Assembly (NCBI GenBank): GCA_002405805.1
Contig: DHMN01000008.1
Coordinates: forward strand, 942-26,340
Length of the DNA: 25,399 bases
Reading direction: 5' to 3'
Origin: Cyanobacteria bacterium UBA4641
Lineage (GTDB): Bacteria; Cyanobacteriota; Vampirovibrionia; Gastranaerophilales; Gastranaerophilaceae
Shown here in pieces: positions 14,807 to 22,144 of the stretch. Numbering within the stretch: position 1 is the stretch's first letter; each line of letters starts with the position of its first letter. Made by a program: the position numbers and the translations under genes. Below the pieces are notes generated by a model that worked only from the letters and a program-made list of their open reading frames with translations, ran no database searches and was not told where the DNA came from.

Positions 14807-15126
14807 TGTAAGTTTCTCCATTCTTGAAGTATACTTTTTGCTTTTTCAATATCCTTTGATTGGGTAGATTTATCTCCACCATTTATTAACAAAACAATTA
14901 TATTATCAACTTCTGTATAGTAAATCCGATAACCGGAGCCAAATTTCAATCGGAGTTCAGATATTTCATTATCGATCTTTTTATGATCCCCAAAATTATT
15001 TTCCAATAACCTAGTTAATCTACTTTGGACTCTGGCTTTTGTAGTTTTATCCAACGAATCCATCCATTCAATAAATGGAATCTTGTCATTTGCAAGTTGG
15101 GCAATTTTGATAATTCGTTGTTCCAT
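14803..15126 (-). CDS. higB: HigB/RelE-type toxin (addiction-module killer protein)
   Basis: 107 residues. KIPFIEWMDSLDKTTKARVQ (15-34), then LRLKFGSGYRIYYTEVDNII (about 58-77), LLINGGDKSTQ and KAKSILQEW match the RelE/ParE-superfamily killer protein that pairs with the downstream antidote gene. Members of this fold cleave mRNA on the ribosome or, less often, poison gyrase; the basic/tyrosine pattern (R, Y, K) fits an mRNA interferase, but I cannot assign the target. It is the first gene of the pair, with the ATGA overlap to the antitoxin. No Shine-Dalgarno is visible before the ATG; instead a near-consensus promoter ends six bases upstream, so the mRNA is probably leaderless. Such pairs stabilise mobile islands and can act in abortive infection. 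Confidence 0.88.
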   Translation of the reverse strand: MEQRIIKIAQLANDKIPFIEWMDSLDKTTKARVQSRLTRLLENNFGDHKKIDNEISELRLKFGSGYRIYYTEVDNIIVLLINGGDKSTQSKDIEKAKSILQEWRNLQ

Positions 15127-15132
15127 ACTTAT

Positions 15133-15161
15133 ATTGTATTCTGTAGCAGACAGATTGTCAA
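15133..15161 (-). promoter_or_regulatory. Near-consensus promoter of the toxin-antitoxin pair
   Basis: Minus strand: TTGACA (complement of 15156-15161), a spacer of exactly 17 bases and TACAAT (complement of 15133-15138). The ATG begins six bases after the -10, so transcription should start at or within a base or two of the start codon. Confidence 0.8.
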
Positions 15162-15211
15162 TACTAGTGTAATTTATGTTTTAAGAATAATAGTTTAAAT
15201 ATCTACAATAA

Positions 15212-15240
15212 TTGTGAAATTTATTTTTTAACTGTAAAAT
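15212..15240 (+). promoter_or_regulatory. Candidate promoter of the ABC-3C operon
   Basis: TTGTGA at 15212-15217, a 17-base spacer and TAAAAT at 15235-15240, with the ATG at 15247. As with the toxin gene, six bases separate the -10 from the start codon, and no ribosome site is present. Confidence 0.55.
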
Positions 15241-15246
15241 TAGCAT

Positions 15247-16329
15247 ATGGTGGAAAGTATTCATTTAATAGATCTTATAGAACCAACATTTGAAAAAATA
15301 AGTAATGCTGAATTATTAAATGAAGGCGTTGAAATTTTACCTGAGGATAAGTTATCATTATTTGACGATAAAAAATTTGAAAAATTTGTAGAGGCATGGG
15401 CTTTTGGTTGTCAAAGTGAAAAATATTCACATGTTAAAAAAATGGGTGGAGCAAATGATAAAGGTATAGATATTATATGTTACTATCCTGATGAGAATAT
15501 TGATATATATCAATGCAAAAAATACCAATCTGCGATAACTCCAACTGATTTTTATTTAGAATTAGGTAAATTGATTTACTATTCTTTCAATAATTTTTAT
15601 CGTATTCCCAATAATTATTATATTGTATCACCAAAGGGAATAGGACCAAAATTAGCTCATTTAATGAATGATAATAAATTAGCACAGGCTTTAATAGAGA
15701 ACTTGGATCAATACTGCAAATCTCAAATTACAAAAACAAATGATATTGAATTAAATGAAGAATTAAAAACTTATATCAAAAATTTTAATTTTAAAATTAT
15801 TTCTGAATTAGATATAAAAAATATAATTGCTGAATTTAAAGATTGTAAATATTTTTCGTATTTCTTTGGTCTAAAATTGCTTAAAAAACCGGAATTGGAA
15901 AAAATCCCAACAGGCATTCAAAGTCATGAAATAAATTATGTTCATAAATTATTTGAAGCATATAGCAGTGTTGATCATACTGAAATAAGGAATAAAGATA
16001 CTTTAAATGATAATTTTAGAAAACATTTTGAACGTCAGAGGACTTGTTTTTATTCTGCAGAAAGTTTAAGAGTTTTTACAGAGAAATCTTTTTACAGTAA
16101 TGATCCATATATTGAATTGCGCAATCAAATTCTAATTCCTGTTGATTCTAAAATACTTATTAAGAATTATCAAAATGGACTAGAAAAATTGGAAGATGCG
16201 ATTTCTGTTGCGGCTTCAATAACTATTAGAAATAATCCCCTTCAAAATATAACAACATTAATAGATCAGTTGGGAGTTTTGCATCAAAGGGCAAATGATG
16301 ACGATGATTTTAGGTGGGTAAATGAATAA
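15247..16329 (+). CDS. ABC-3C system effector with Mrr-like nuclease domain
   Basis: 360 residues. Residues about 40-130 form a restriction-endonuclease (Mrr/PD-(D/E)XK-like) domain: FEKFVEAWAFGC (44-55), GGANDKGIDIICYY (67-80, D75) and IDIYQCKKYQS (85-95, Q89-x-K91), followed by FYLELGKLIYYSF. The rest is a helical C-terminal domain of the kind found in ABC-three-component systems, which couples the effector to the other two proteins. ABC-3C systems were predicted from genome comparison as anti-invader modules of an ABC ATPase, a small winged-helix middle component and a variable effector. Here the effector is a likely DNase. The stop overlaps the next ATG by eight bases. The first codons have no ribosome site; see the promoter entry. 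Activity has not been shown for this protein. Confidence 0.85.
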   Translation: MVESIHLIDLIEPTFEKISNAELLNEGVEILPEDKLSLFDDKKFEKFVEAWAFGCQSEKYSHVKKMGGANDKGIDIICYYPDENIDIYQCKKYQSAITPTDFYLELGKLIYYSFNNFYRIPNNYYIVSPKGIGPKLAHLMNDNKLAQALIENLDQYCKSQITKTNDIELNEELKTYIKNFNFKIISELDIKNIIAEFKDCKYFSYFFGLKLLKKPELEKIPTGIQSHEINYVHKLFEAYSSVDHTEIRNKDTLNDNFRKHFERQRTCFYSAESLRVFTEKSFYSNDPYIELRNQILIPVDSKILIKNYQNGLEKLEDAISVAASITIRNNPLQNITTLIDQLGVLHQRANDDDDFRWVNE

Positions 16330-16810
16330 TAGTATTAGTATTGTAGAAACAGCATTAAGAATTTCTCTTTTGTTATTAACTGTAAAAAAAGAAATGAGTC
16401 TGGAACGAATTACATGTTATGATTTTATGACTTCATATTTGAATGATTACAATTGTAAACAGGAAAATTTAGAAGCAATTTCACCTTTTGAAAAAGAAGA
16501 ATTTATTATTAAATCAGAAATTGTTACGAATAGTTTAAAATTTTTGCTATCGTATAATTTGATTAGTGTTTCTTATAATGAAACAGGAATATATTACAAA
16601 TCAAATGATATGTCTAAATATTTTGTAGATTTATTAAAAAGTTTATATAAGTCTAAAATAATCAAGCAAGTTTTATGGCTAGAAAATAATTATTCTAATT
16701 ATTCTGATATTGAGTCAGAAAATTTGATTACCAATGTATTAAATTCTAAAAGTCCTACATTTATTCAGTATGGATTAATTGATAAGGAGCATTTTAAATA
16801 TGCAAAATAA
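16322..16810 (+). CDS. ABC-3C middle component
   Basis: 162 residues, helical with a winged-helix pattern: SIVETALRISLLLLTVKKEM (5-24), LERITCYDFMTSYL (27-40), IKSEIVTNSLKFLLSYNLIS, then NETGIYYKSNDMSKYFVDLL. The opening ALRISLLL...LERI-x-x-YDF is typical of ABC-3C middle-component proteins, thought to bridge ATPase and effector or to sense DNA. AGGTGG precedes the ATG. The gene overlaps both neighbours (8 bases with the effector, 11 bases with the ATPase), so the three proteins are made in coupled amounts. Sequence alone would not reveal its role without this context. Family assignment depends on the flanking genes. Confidence 0.82.
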   Translation: MNNSISIVETALRISLLLLTVKKEMSLERITCYDFMTSYLNDYNCKQENLEAISPFEKEEFIIKSEIVTNSLKFLLSYNLISVSYNETGIYYKSNDMSKYFVDLLKSLYKSKIIKQVLWLENNYSNYSDIESENLITNVLNSKSPTFIQYGLIDKEHFKYAK

Positions 16811-18602
16811 ACTTTTTTTAAGAGAATTAAGAAGTGTAAAAGATAATGGAGAATTTGTAAGTGTAACATTTACAAATGGTTTAAATGTTATCTCTGGAAT
16901 ATCCAATACTGGTAAATCTTACATTTTACAATGTATAGATTATGTATTAGGAGCTCAAACAAAGCCAAAAGTCTTAAAAAATTATAGTACTACTTATAAA
17001 TATTTATTGTTACAGATTGAATGCTCAAATGGTAATAAATTCGTTCTTAAAAGAGATTTTGAAGGCAAAAATTCATCAAAAGTTTTTTTATATCATTGTG
17101 ACATTGACAAAGTAGAAAATTGTGAAGGTTTAAAATTAACTGCTAAAAAAAGTGATTCAGAAAATTTATCAGATATAATTCTAAAAAAAATAGACTTAGA
17201 TAAGGTTGAATTATTAGGTAATAAAAAAACAGGTGAAAATTGTTATTTATCATTAAGACTTTTACTTAATTTTATTTTAATTGATGAAGTATCAATTATA
17301 CAAGTTAATTCGCCAATTTATAAAAATGGTTATGATAAAGCATTAAAAGAATCTTTATTTAAATATTTAATTTCTGGAGAAGATAATTCTTCTCAAAAAA
17401 TAACGGTTGATTCTGCTCAAATTTATAAAGCTAAATTTCAAGCAAAAATTTCAATGTTAGAAAAACTAATAAATAAAAATTTAGAAGAAATTAAATCTTT
17501 GAATGCTAATGATGAATTTATTGATATAGAATCAAAACTCAAAGAATTGAAAGAGCAAATTGAAAAAACTTCAAGAGCAATTGAGGAACATTATGAAAAG
17601 AAAAATAAAGTTCAATATGAATTAGAAATAAAACAAAATAAATACATTGAAATTTCTAGATTAATTAATAAATATAATTTACTAAAAGAATTTTATAATC
17701 ATAATATAGAACGTTATAATTTTATCGCAGAAGGAACATACTATTTAGAACAATTAAACAATGACGTAGAGTGTCCAATCTGTCACCAACACCAAATTTC
17801 TCAAAATATTAATACTTCAGCAATAAAGATGGCTTGTAAAGCAGAAGCACAAAAAAATATTTTCAAACTAACGGAACTAGATGAAATTATAGAAAATTCA
17901 AATAAAGAAAAAGGATCTTTAGAAAAAGAATTTGCTTCATATAAGATTATTATGCAAAATCTAGAAACTAAACTTAACAAGGAGTTATTACCTTCAAGCA
18001 ATTTACTAAAAAATGCTTTTAATAATATTCTATTATTACAAAATAATAAAAATAAAAAAGAATGGTTACAAAATGAAAATTATAACTATAGAAATTTAAA
18101 ACAAGAATACGAAAATGCTATTGAAAATTACAACTCAAGCACTTTTGAACAAAAAATTTCTTCTGAAGCATATATTAATTTTGCTGATGAAATTACCAAA
18201 ATCTTAAAGGCTTGGAATTACATAGATGAGCATGACTGTATTGATTTTCATGAAAAAGAAATGGATATTTGTATAAATGGTGAACCAAGAAAAAATACTG
18301 GGAAAGGACATCGCGCATTAACATATACGGCATTTATTATAAGTTTATTAAAATTTGCAAAAAAACATATCGGATTTGTTATGATAGATTCACCTCTTTT
18401 AAATTTGCGAGAAGTTGATGAAAACAACCCGACAGTTAGTCCTGAAATAAAAAATGCTTTTTGGAAAGATTTAGCTGAGACAAAGAATGATTTGCAAATT
18501 ATAATTATAGAAAATAATGAACCTCCTATTAATATCCAACAAAAAATTAATTATATAAAATTTACAAATGATGAAACAATTGGTCGAAGGGGTTTTTATT
18601 AA
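16800..18602 (+). CDS. ABC-3C ATPase, DUF3732-type, with zinc-hook coiled coil
   Basis: 600 residues from ATG 16800 (AAGGAG upstream; the frame extends back to 16779). An SMC/Rad50-like ABC ATPase: Walker A GISNTGKS at 33-40 in FTNGLNVISGISNTGKSYIL, a long coiled coil (about 205-300 and 345-460) broken by CPIC (325-328), which looks like half of a Rad50-type zinc hook, then GKGHRAL (501-507) as the signature-like motif and Walker B FVMIDSPL (526-533). The C-terminal IIIIENNEPP is typical of this family. ATP-driven dimer closing on DNA or on the middle component probably licenses the nuclease effector. All ATPase motifs are present. Third gene of the operon; its stop is 55 bases before the HEPN-like gene, which may be a fourth member. 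Confidence 0.88.
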   Translation: MQNKLFLRELRSVKDNGEFVSVTFTNGLNVISGISNTGKSYILQCIDYVLGAQTKPKVLKNYSTTYKYLLLQIECSNGNKFVLKRDFEGKNSSKVFLYHCDIDKVENCEGLKLTAKKSDSENLSDIILKKIDLDKVELLGNKKTGENCYLSLRLLLNFILIDEVSIIQVNSPIYKNGYDKALKESLFKYLISGEDNSSQKITVDSAQIYKAKFQAKISMLEKLINKNLEEIKSLNANDEFIDIESKLKELKEQIEKTSRAIEEHYEKKNKVQYELEIKQNKYIEISRLINKYNLLKEFYNHNIERYNFIAEGTYYLEQLNNDVECPICHQHQISQNINTSAIKMACKAEAQKNIFKLTELDEIIENSNKEKGSLEKEFASYKIIMQNLETKLNKELLPSSNLLKNAFNNILLLQNNKNKKEWLQNENYNYRNLKQEYENAIENYNSSTFEQKISSEAYINFADEITKILKAWNYIDEHDCIDFHEKEMDICINGEPRKNTGKGHRALTYTAFIISLLKFAKKHIGFVMIDSPLLNLREVDENNPTVSPEIKNAFWKDLAETKNDLQIIIIENNEPPINIQQKINYIKFTNDETIGRRGFY

Positions 18603-18645
18603 TAAAGATAGAAGCTTTAAACTATATTATAATAATTTTTAATGT

Positions 18646-18651
18646 TACTAT
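18646..18651 (+). promoter_or_regulatory. Possible -10 box six bases before the HEPN-like gene
   Basis: TACTAT at 18646-18651 ends six bases before ATG 18658, the same spacing as for the toxin and ABC-3C genes. No matching -35 box is visible, and TATAAT at 18628-18633 is an alternative. No ribosome site precedes the ATG. Confidence 0.35.
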
Positions 18652-18657
18652 TCAAGT

Positions 18658-19581
18658 ATGAAAAATAAAGTTGTAAATAGTACAATTGGTACAATAAGTA
18701 AAGATTTAAAACTTTCTATGAAGACAATCTCAGAAGTGTCTAATACAGTAACTACAATGAAAGCTGCCTCTGATGCTATATCTAATACGGTTGCAACATT
18801 TCTTGCTTTCGAAAAACTAACTAATCCTTTACATCAAATATGTAAATTTAATGATTATATAAGTACTATAAAAATTCCAGACTTGTATATTCCTAAGATT
18901 AGTCGTATTGCAGAAACAATCAATAGTTTTCAAAATAACATTAAAAAAATCTGCACGAGTATGGATGAAATAAGTTCTATACTAGCTGAATATAACTATT
19001 TATTGCCATTAACATTACCTCTTGGTGTTTATTCAGATTTATTAGAATATTTAAATAATACAAAAGAGAGTGGCAATAGAGAAAAAGAAATAGACAACCT
19101 TCTTTTAAAACTTTTTTCATATAAAAAATGGGAAATGGCATCTGAAATTGTAAGTAAACTCAATAATAATGATAAAATAAATACTAAAAGAATTGTAATC
19201 TTAGAAGATTGTATTAAAGTTTTAAAACGTAATAGTCGAAAAACTGCTGCAAATACAATTTTACCGGTTTTAATTGCTCAGATTGATGGTATTTGGGTTG
19301 ATATACTCGGTTCGAAAGATAAAGATAAATTAAAAAATACTATTAAAAATATGAAAAATGATAAATATGCTAATCCAGCAAGAGAACTTTTGGTTGATAT
19401 TTTATTTCAATATACAAGAACAGCGATTCCTGTTAAATCGGATTTTTGCAGAAATAAAATATTACACGGTGAAGAAGTCGAATATGGTTCAATTAATAAC
19501 GTAATTAGAGCTTTTTTAATTATAGAATTTCTAGATTCTATAAAAACCGATGATGAAGTTAATGAAAAAATCACTGTGTAA
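18658..19581 (+). CDS. Probable HEPN-domain protein (RX4H motif), putative RNase effector
   Basis: 307 residues, no named family. The C-terminal 120 residues look like a HEPN fold: KVLKRNSRKTAANTILPVLI then AQIDGIW (188-213), and CRNKILHGEEVEYG (264-277) followed by a long helix NNVIRAFLIIEFLDSI. R265-N266 ... H270 is the RX4H catalytic motif of HEPN ribonucleases, with the usual HG after it. The N-terminal half is amphipathic and helical, rich in ser/thr/ile (MKTISEVSNTVTTMKAASDA), possibly oligomerising. HEPN toxins cut RNA in abortive infection, toxin-antitoxin and CRISPR systems. It lies 55 bases after the ABC-3C ATPase on the same strand but appears to have its own -10. It could be an independent abortive-infection gene. 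The motif reading is direct; the function is inferred. Confidence 0.68.
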   Translation: MKNKVVNSTIGTISKDLKLSMKTISEVSNTVTTMKAASDAISNTVATFLAFEKLTNPLHQICKFNDYISTIKIPDLYIPKISRIAETINSFQNNIKKICTSMDEISSILAEYNYLLPLTLPLGVYSDLLEYLNNTKESGNREKEIDNLLLKLFSYKKWEMASEIVSKLNNNDKINTKRIVILEDCIKVLKRNSRKTAANTILPVLIAQIDGIWVDILGSKDKDKLKNTIKNMKNDKYANPARELLVDILFQYTRTAIPVKSDFCRNKILHGEEVEYGSINNVIRAFLIIEFLDSIKTDDEVNEKITV

Positions 19582-19793
19582 ACAAAATCATCATTTCCCT
19601 GCAAATTCCCTGTTAATTTATCTAGGGAATTTGGGTAAAAACACTTGAGATATCTTAAGTTTTACAATGTAAATTTGAATAATTCACTATAAAATTTTGA
19701 AAATTCCTTGTAAAAATGATTTAGCAGGGAATTTTCAGCCAAGCCTGTTGTTTGATAGACTGTTCGCTCCAATATTATTTATTAGGAATACTT
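19582..19793. repeat. Repeat-rich spacer with inverted AAATTCCCTG copies
   Basis: Two hairpins share one core. AAATTCCCT (19603-19611) pairs with AGGGAATTT (19624-19632), and AAAATTCC (19700-19707) pairs with GGAATTTT (19728-19735). TTCCCTG occurs directly repeated at 19595-19601 and 19606-19612, and CAGGGAA stands in reverse at 19726-19731. Between them lies the near-palindrome CTTGAGATATCTTAAG (19643-19658). No ORF was found. It may act as terminator for the HEPN gene, a small RNA, or an element-end repeat. Confidence 0.5.
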
Positions 19794-20426
19794 ATGTTTT
19801 CAAAAAAGGAATTGAAAGAGTTAAGCCATATTTGTGCATATTGCGGTAGAGCACTTCGTGATAAAGATAAAACACTTGAGCATATTTTACCTCAAAGTGC
19901 AGGTGGAAAAACTGTTAAAGGTAATATTGTAATTTGTTGTGAAAAATGTAATAACAAAAAAGGTAATGTGGATATAAATTCGTTTTTGGCAAGTAGTGAA
20001 GCCAGATTATGGCATTTCCAAAATTATCTTAATTTAATTGATATTCAACGTGGTAATGAAGATTATTCTCAAGCAATTCTGGGAAATATAAATAATAGCT
20101 TGTATGTAAAAGAACACAAATCAATGCGTGATTCACGCCTTTGTGAAGAGCAAAATGTTGAATACAATATTTATGGAACTGACGTAAATTTTAAACTAAA
20201 TGAAACTCAAACTAAAATTTTAGATTATTACATTGATAATCCGAATTTTGTAAATCATAAAGAGCTTGCCAGAAAATTAAAAATTAGTAATGGTGAACTT
20301 TTAAGGCATATTATTCAGATAAATAATCTTACTGGTATTTTTATTTTGAAAAAAGTTAGTCAAAATGGAATTAAAATGAATGAATTATTTTCTAAATATT
20401 TGAATATAGATAAAATTTCTTTATAA
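19794..20426 (+). CDS. HNH endonuclease with C-terminal HTH-like region
   Basis: 210 residues from ATG 19794 (AGGAA seven bases upstream; the frame extends back to 19752 without a site). Residues 11-60 hold an HNH_5-type zinc and catalytic core: CAYCG (C14, C17), KTLEHILPQSAGGKT (H30), GNIVICCEKCNNKKGN (N44, C49, C52, N53). The two CxxC pairs bind zinc and the H-N-N triad cuts DNA. Residues about 150-190 (ILDYYIDNPNFVNHKELARK, LKISNGELLRHIIQI) look like a helix-turn-helix, perhaps giving target preference. Such small HNH proteins occur as phage or mobile-element nucleases and as solitary defence genes. Last gene of the island before the bidirectional terminator. Confidence 0.87.
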   Translation: MFSKKELKELSHICAYCGRALRDKDKTLEHILPQSAGGKTVKGNIVICCEKCNNKKGNVDINSFLASSEARLWHFQNYLNLIDIQRGNEDYSQAILGNINNSLYVKEHKSMRDSRLCEEQNVEYNIYGTDVNFKLNETQTKILDYYIDNPNFVNHKELARKLKISNGELLRHIIQINNLTGIFILKKVSQNGIKMNELFSKYLNIDKISL

Positions 20427-20461
20427 TAAAGGTGTTAAATAATTTATTTAACACCTTTATT
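20425..20461. terminator. Bidirectional intrinsic terminator between HNH gene and efflux operon
   Basis: Arms of 18 bases (20425-20442 and 20444-20461) are exact complements around a single central base (core AAAGGTGTTAAATAA / TTATTTAACACCTTT). A/T tracts on both sides allow use from either strand. It overlaps the HNH stop codon and serves the converging emrB-like gene. Confidence 0.85.
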
Positions 20462-20486
20462 TATACTTTTTGTTATCTTCTTTTTT

Positions 20487-22058
20487 CTATGCTTCTTTGT
20501 GTCTTTTGAACAGGAACAGGAGTGGGATTAGCAAGAAACAAAGCAGCCCGAAAATTCTGAATGAATCCATAAATGCCCACAAGTTTGCTTGTTTTATCAA
20601 TGTTCCGTATTGAGAATATTGTGCCATGTGTTGTGCAACAGAAACATGTGTATACTGAGCCAACGCTGCAGTTGTGGTTTGGACACGTTCAATAAACGCA
20701 GGATTCAAGTCGCTCAATTTACCAACCATCATATATTGGTGCATTTGAGCAAATCTTGTCAACATTGTTGCAACCAGTGAAGTTCCGACCGCACTACCAA
20801 TATTTTTGAACAAGTTTTGCAATCCGCTGGCATTTGTCATTTGGTCATTATGCAATGTTTCCATTGACAAGTTGATAATCGGAATCATAGATAATCCCAT
20901 TCCCATACCCATAATATAGTTTGGAATCATAATATTTATGCTCGCGATTTGCAAGTTCAAAAATCCGAATACCAAGCCTGCGCTACCAAGTAGTGTCAAC
21001 CCTACGCATACCAAAATTCTTTTATCCACTTTATCCGCAATGAGTGCGCAAATAACCATCGCTGTCATACTTCCCAAGCCTCGTGGCATCATTGAATATC
21101 CGCTTAAAAATGCGGTATATCCCATCATACTTTGCAAAAATTGAGGCAAAATTGCAAGTGATGCGTACAATACAGCCTGCATTACAACCTGAATAAATGT
21201 ACCGATAATGAAGTTTCTATCTTTGAATACGCTCAAGTCAACAAGGGTATTTTTTCTGAAAATTTGTGATAAGAAAAATAAAATCCCTGAAACGCAAGAA
21301 ACACCAAATATCCAGCGAATCCAAGTCGCATTGAACCAATCGGCATTATTACCTTTATCAAAGAATACCTGCAAGCATAACAACCACATTGTCAGGAAGA
21401 AAAAGCCCAAACCATCGATTTTGACACCTTTTTGACGGTGAGAATACGGTGGGTTATAAAGCATTTTGCTTGCCAAAATTGCAGCCAAACATCCAAATGG
21501 TACGTTGATAAAGAAAATCCACGGCCAAGACCAGTTATCTGTAATCCAACCTCCTAAAACCGGTCCGACAATTGGGGCGATAATTACACCCATACCAAAT
21601 ACAGACATTGCCGTACCACGTTTTTCTTTAGGGAAACTTTCCATCATCAAAGCTTGAGATATCGGAACGATACCGCCACCACCTGCACCTTGCAAAACTC
21701 TGAATACAACCATTTCGCCAAGGTTTCTTGCCATACCGCAAAGAAGTGATGCGATAGTGAATATCATAATACTGATGATATAGAAATTTTTTCTACCAAG
21801 TAATTTACTAAAAAAGTCAACTGATGGAATAATAATACCGCTGGCGATTAAGTAACTTGTTAAAATCCACATACTTTCATCACGAGTAGCCGAAAAACTT
21901 CCTGCCATGTGCGGCAAAGCTACGTTTGCAATAGTACCATCAATTACATATATAAAAACCGCTAACAATGTCGGTACTGCCGAAATCCAAGGATTGGCAG
22001 GTAAATATTTATTTTCTTCATCGTCAGCTTGTGCAACTTTATTTTCTAATTCTGACAT
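20487..22058 (-). CDS. emrB: DHA2-family multidrug efflux MFS transporter (EmrB/QacA type)
   Basis: 523 residues with about 14 hydrophobic spans, the drug:H+ antiporter-2 length. Motifs: VIDGTIANVALPHMAGSF after span 1 (motif D1 region), FFSKLLGRKNFY (motif A), VFRVLQGAGGGGIVPISQAL (motif B), MGVIIAPIVGPVLGGWITDN (motif C, the antiporter motif) and WIFFINVPFG. It exports lipophilic drugs or uncouplers across the inner membrane using proton force and should work with the HlyD-type adaptor upstream and the TolC-like protein on the other strand. The start at 22056-22058 has GGGGA upstream. The adaptor-to-pump gap of 86 bases contains an inverted repeat that could tune pump expression. Symbol assigned by family and context; substrates unknown. 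Confidence 0.93.
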   Translation of the reverse strand: MSELENKVAQADDEENKYLPANPWISAVPTLLAVFIYVIDGTIANVALPHMAGSFSATRDESMWILTSYLIASGIIIPSVDFFSKLLGRKNFYIISIMIFTIASLLCGMARNLGEMVVFRVLQGAGGGGIVPISQALMMESFPKEKRGTAMSVFGMGVIIAPIVGPVLGGWITDNWSWPWIFFINVPFGCLAAILASKMLYNPPYSHRQKGVKIDGLGFFFLTMWLLCLQVFFDKGNNADWFNATWIRWIFGVSCVSGILFFLSQIFRKNTLVDLSVFKDRNFIIGTFIQVVMQAVLYASLAILPQFLQSMMGYTAFLSGYSMMPRGLGSMTAMVICALIADKVDKRILVCVGLTLLGSAGLVFGFLNLQIASINIMIPNYIMGMGMGLSMIPIINLSMETLHNDQMTNASGLQNLFKNIGSAVGTSLVATMLTRFAQMHQYMMVGKLSDLNPAFIERVQTTTAALAQYTHVSVAQHMAQYSQYGTLIKQANLWAFMDSFRIFGLLCFLLIPLLFLFKRHKEA

Positions 22059-22080
22059 AAATTCCCCTATAAAAAGGAAA

Positions 22081-22128
22081 AGGAAATAAGTTCATTAATA
22101 TATTATAGAACCTGTTTCCTTATTTCCT
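22081..22128. repeat. Inverted repeat in the emrA-emrB gap
   Basis: AGGAAATAAG (22081-22090) and CTTATTTCCT (22119-22128), ten-base perfect arms 28 bases apart, in the only sizeable gap of the operon. In the mRNA it would form a hairpin ahead of the pump ribosome site, possibly a processing or attenuation point. Confidence 0.5.
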
Positions 22129-22144
22129 CTTAAATTTTTATCCT

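Noticed and set aside
13525..18602. A BREX, CBASS or Dnd/Ssp defence system
   Set aside because: Apart from the WYL regulator, none of their core proteins (PglZ, BrxC, cyclase, DndB-E) is present.
19590..19740. CRISPR array
   Set aside because: The repeated unit is short, occurs in both orientations and is unevenly spaced; no spacer-repeat periodicity and no cas genes.
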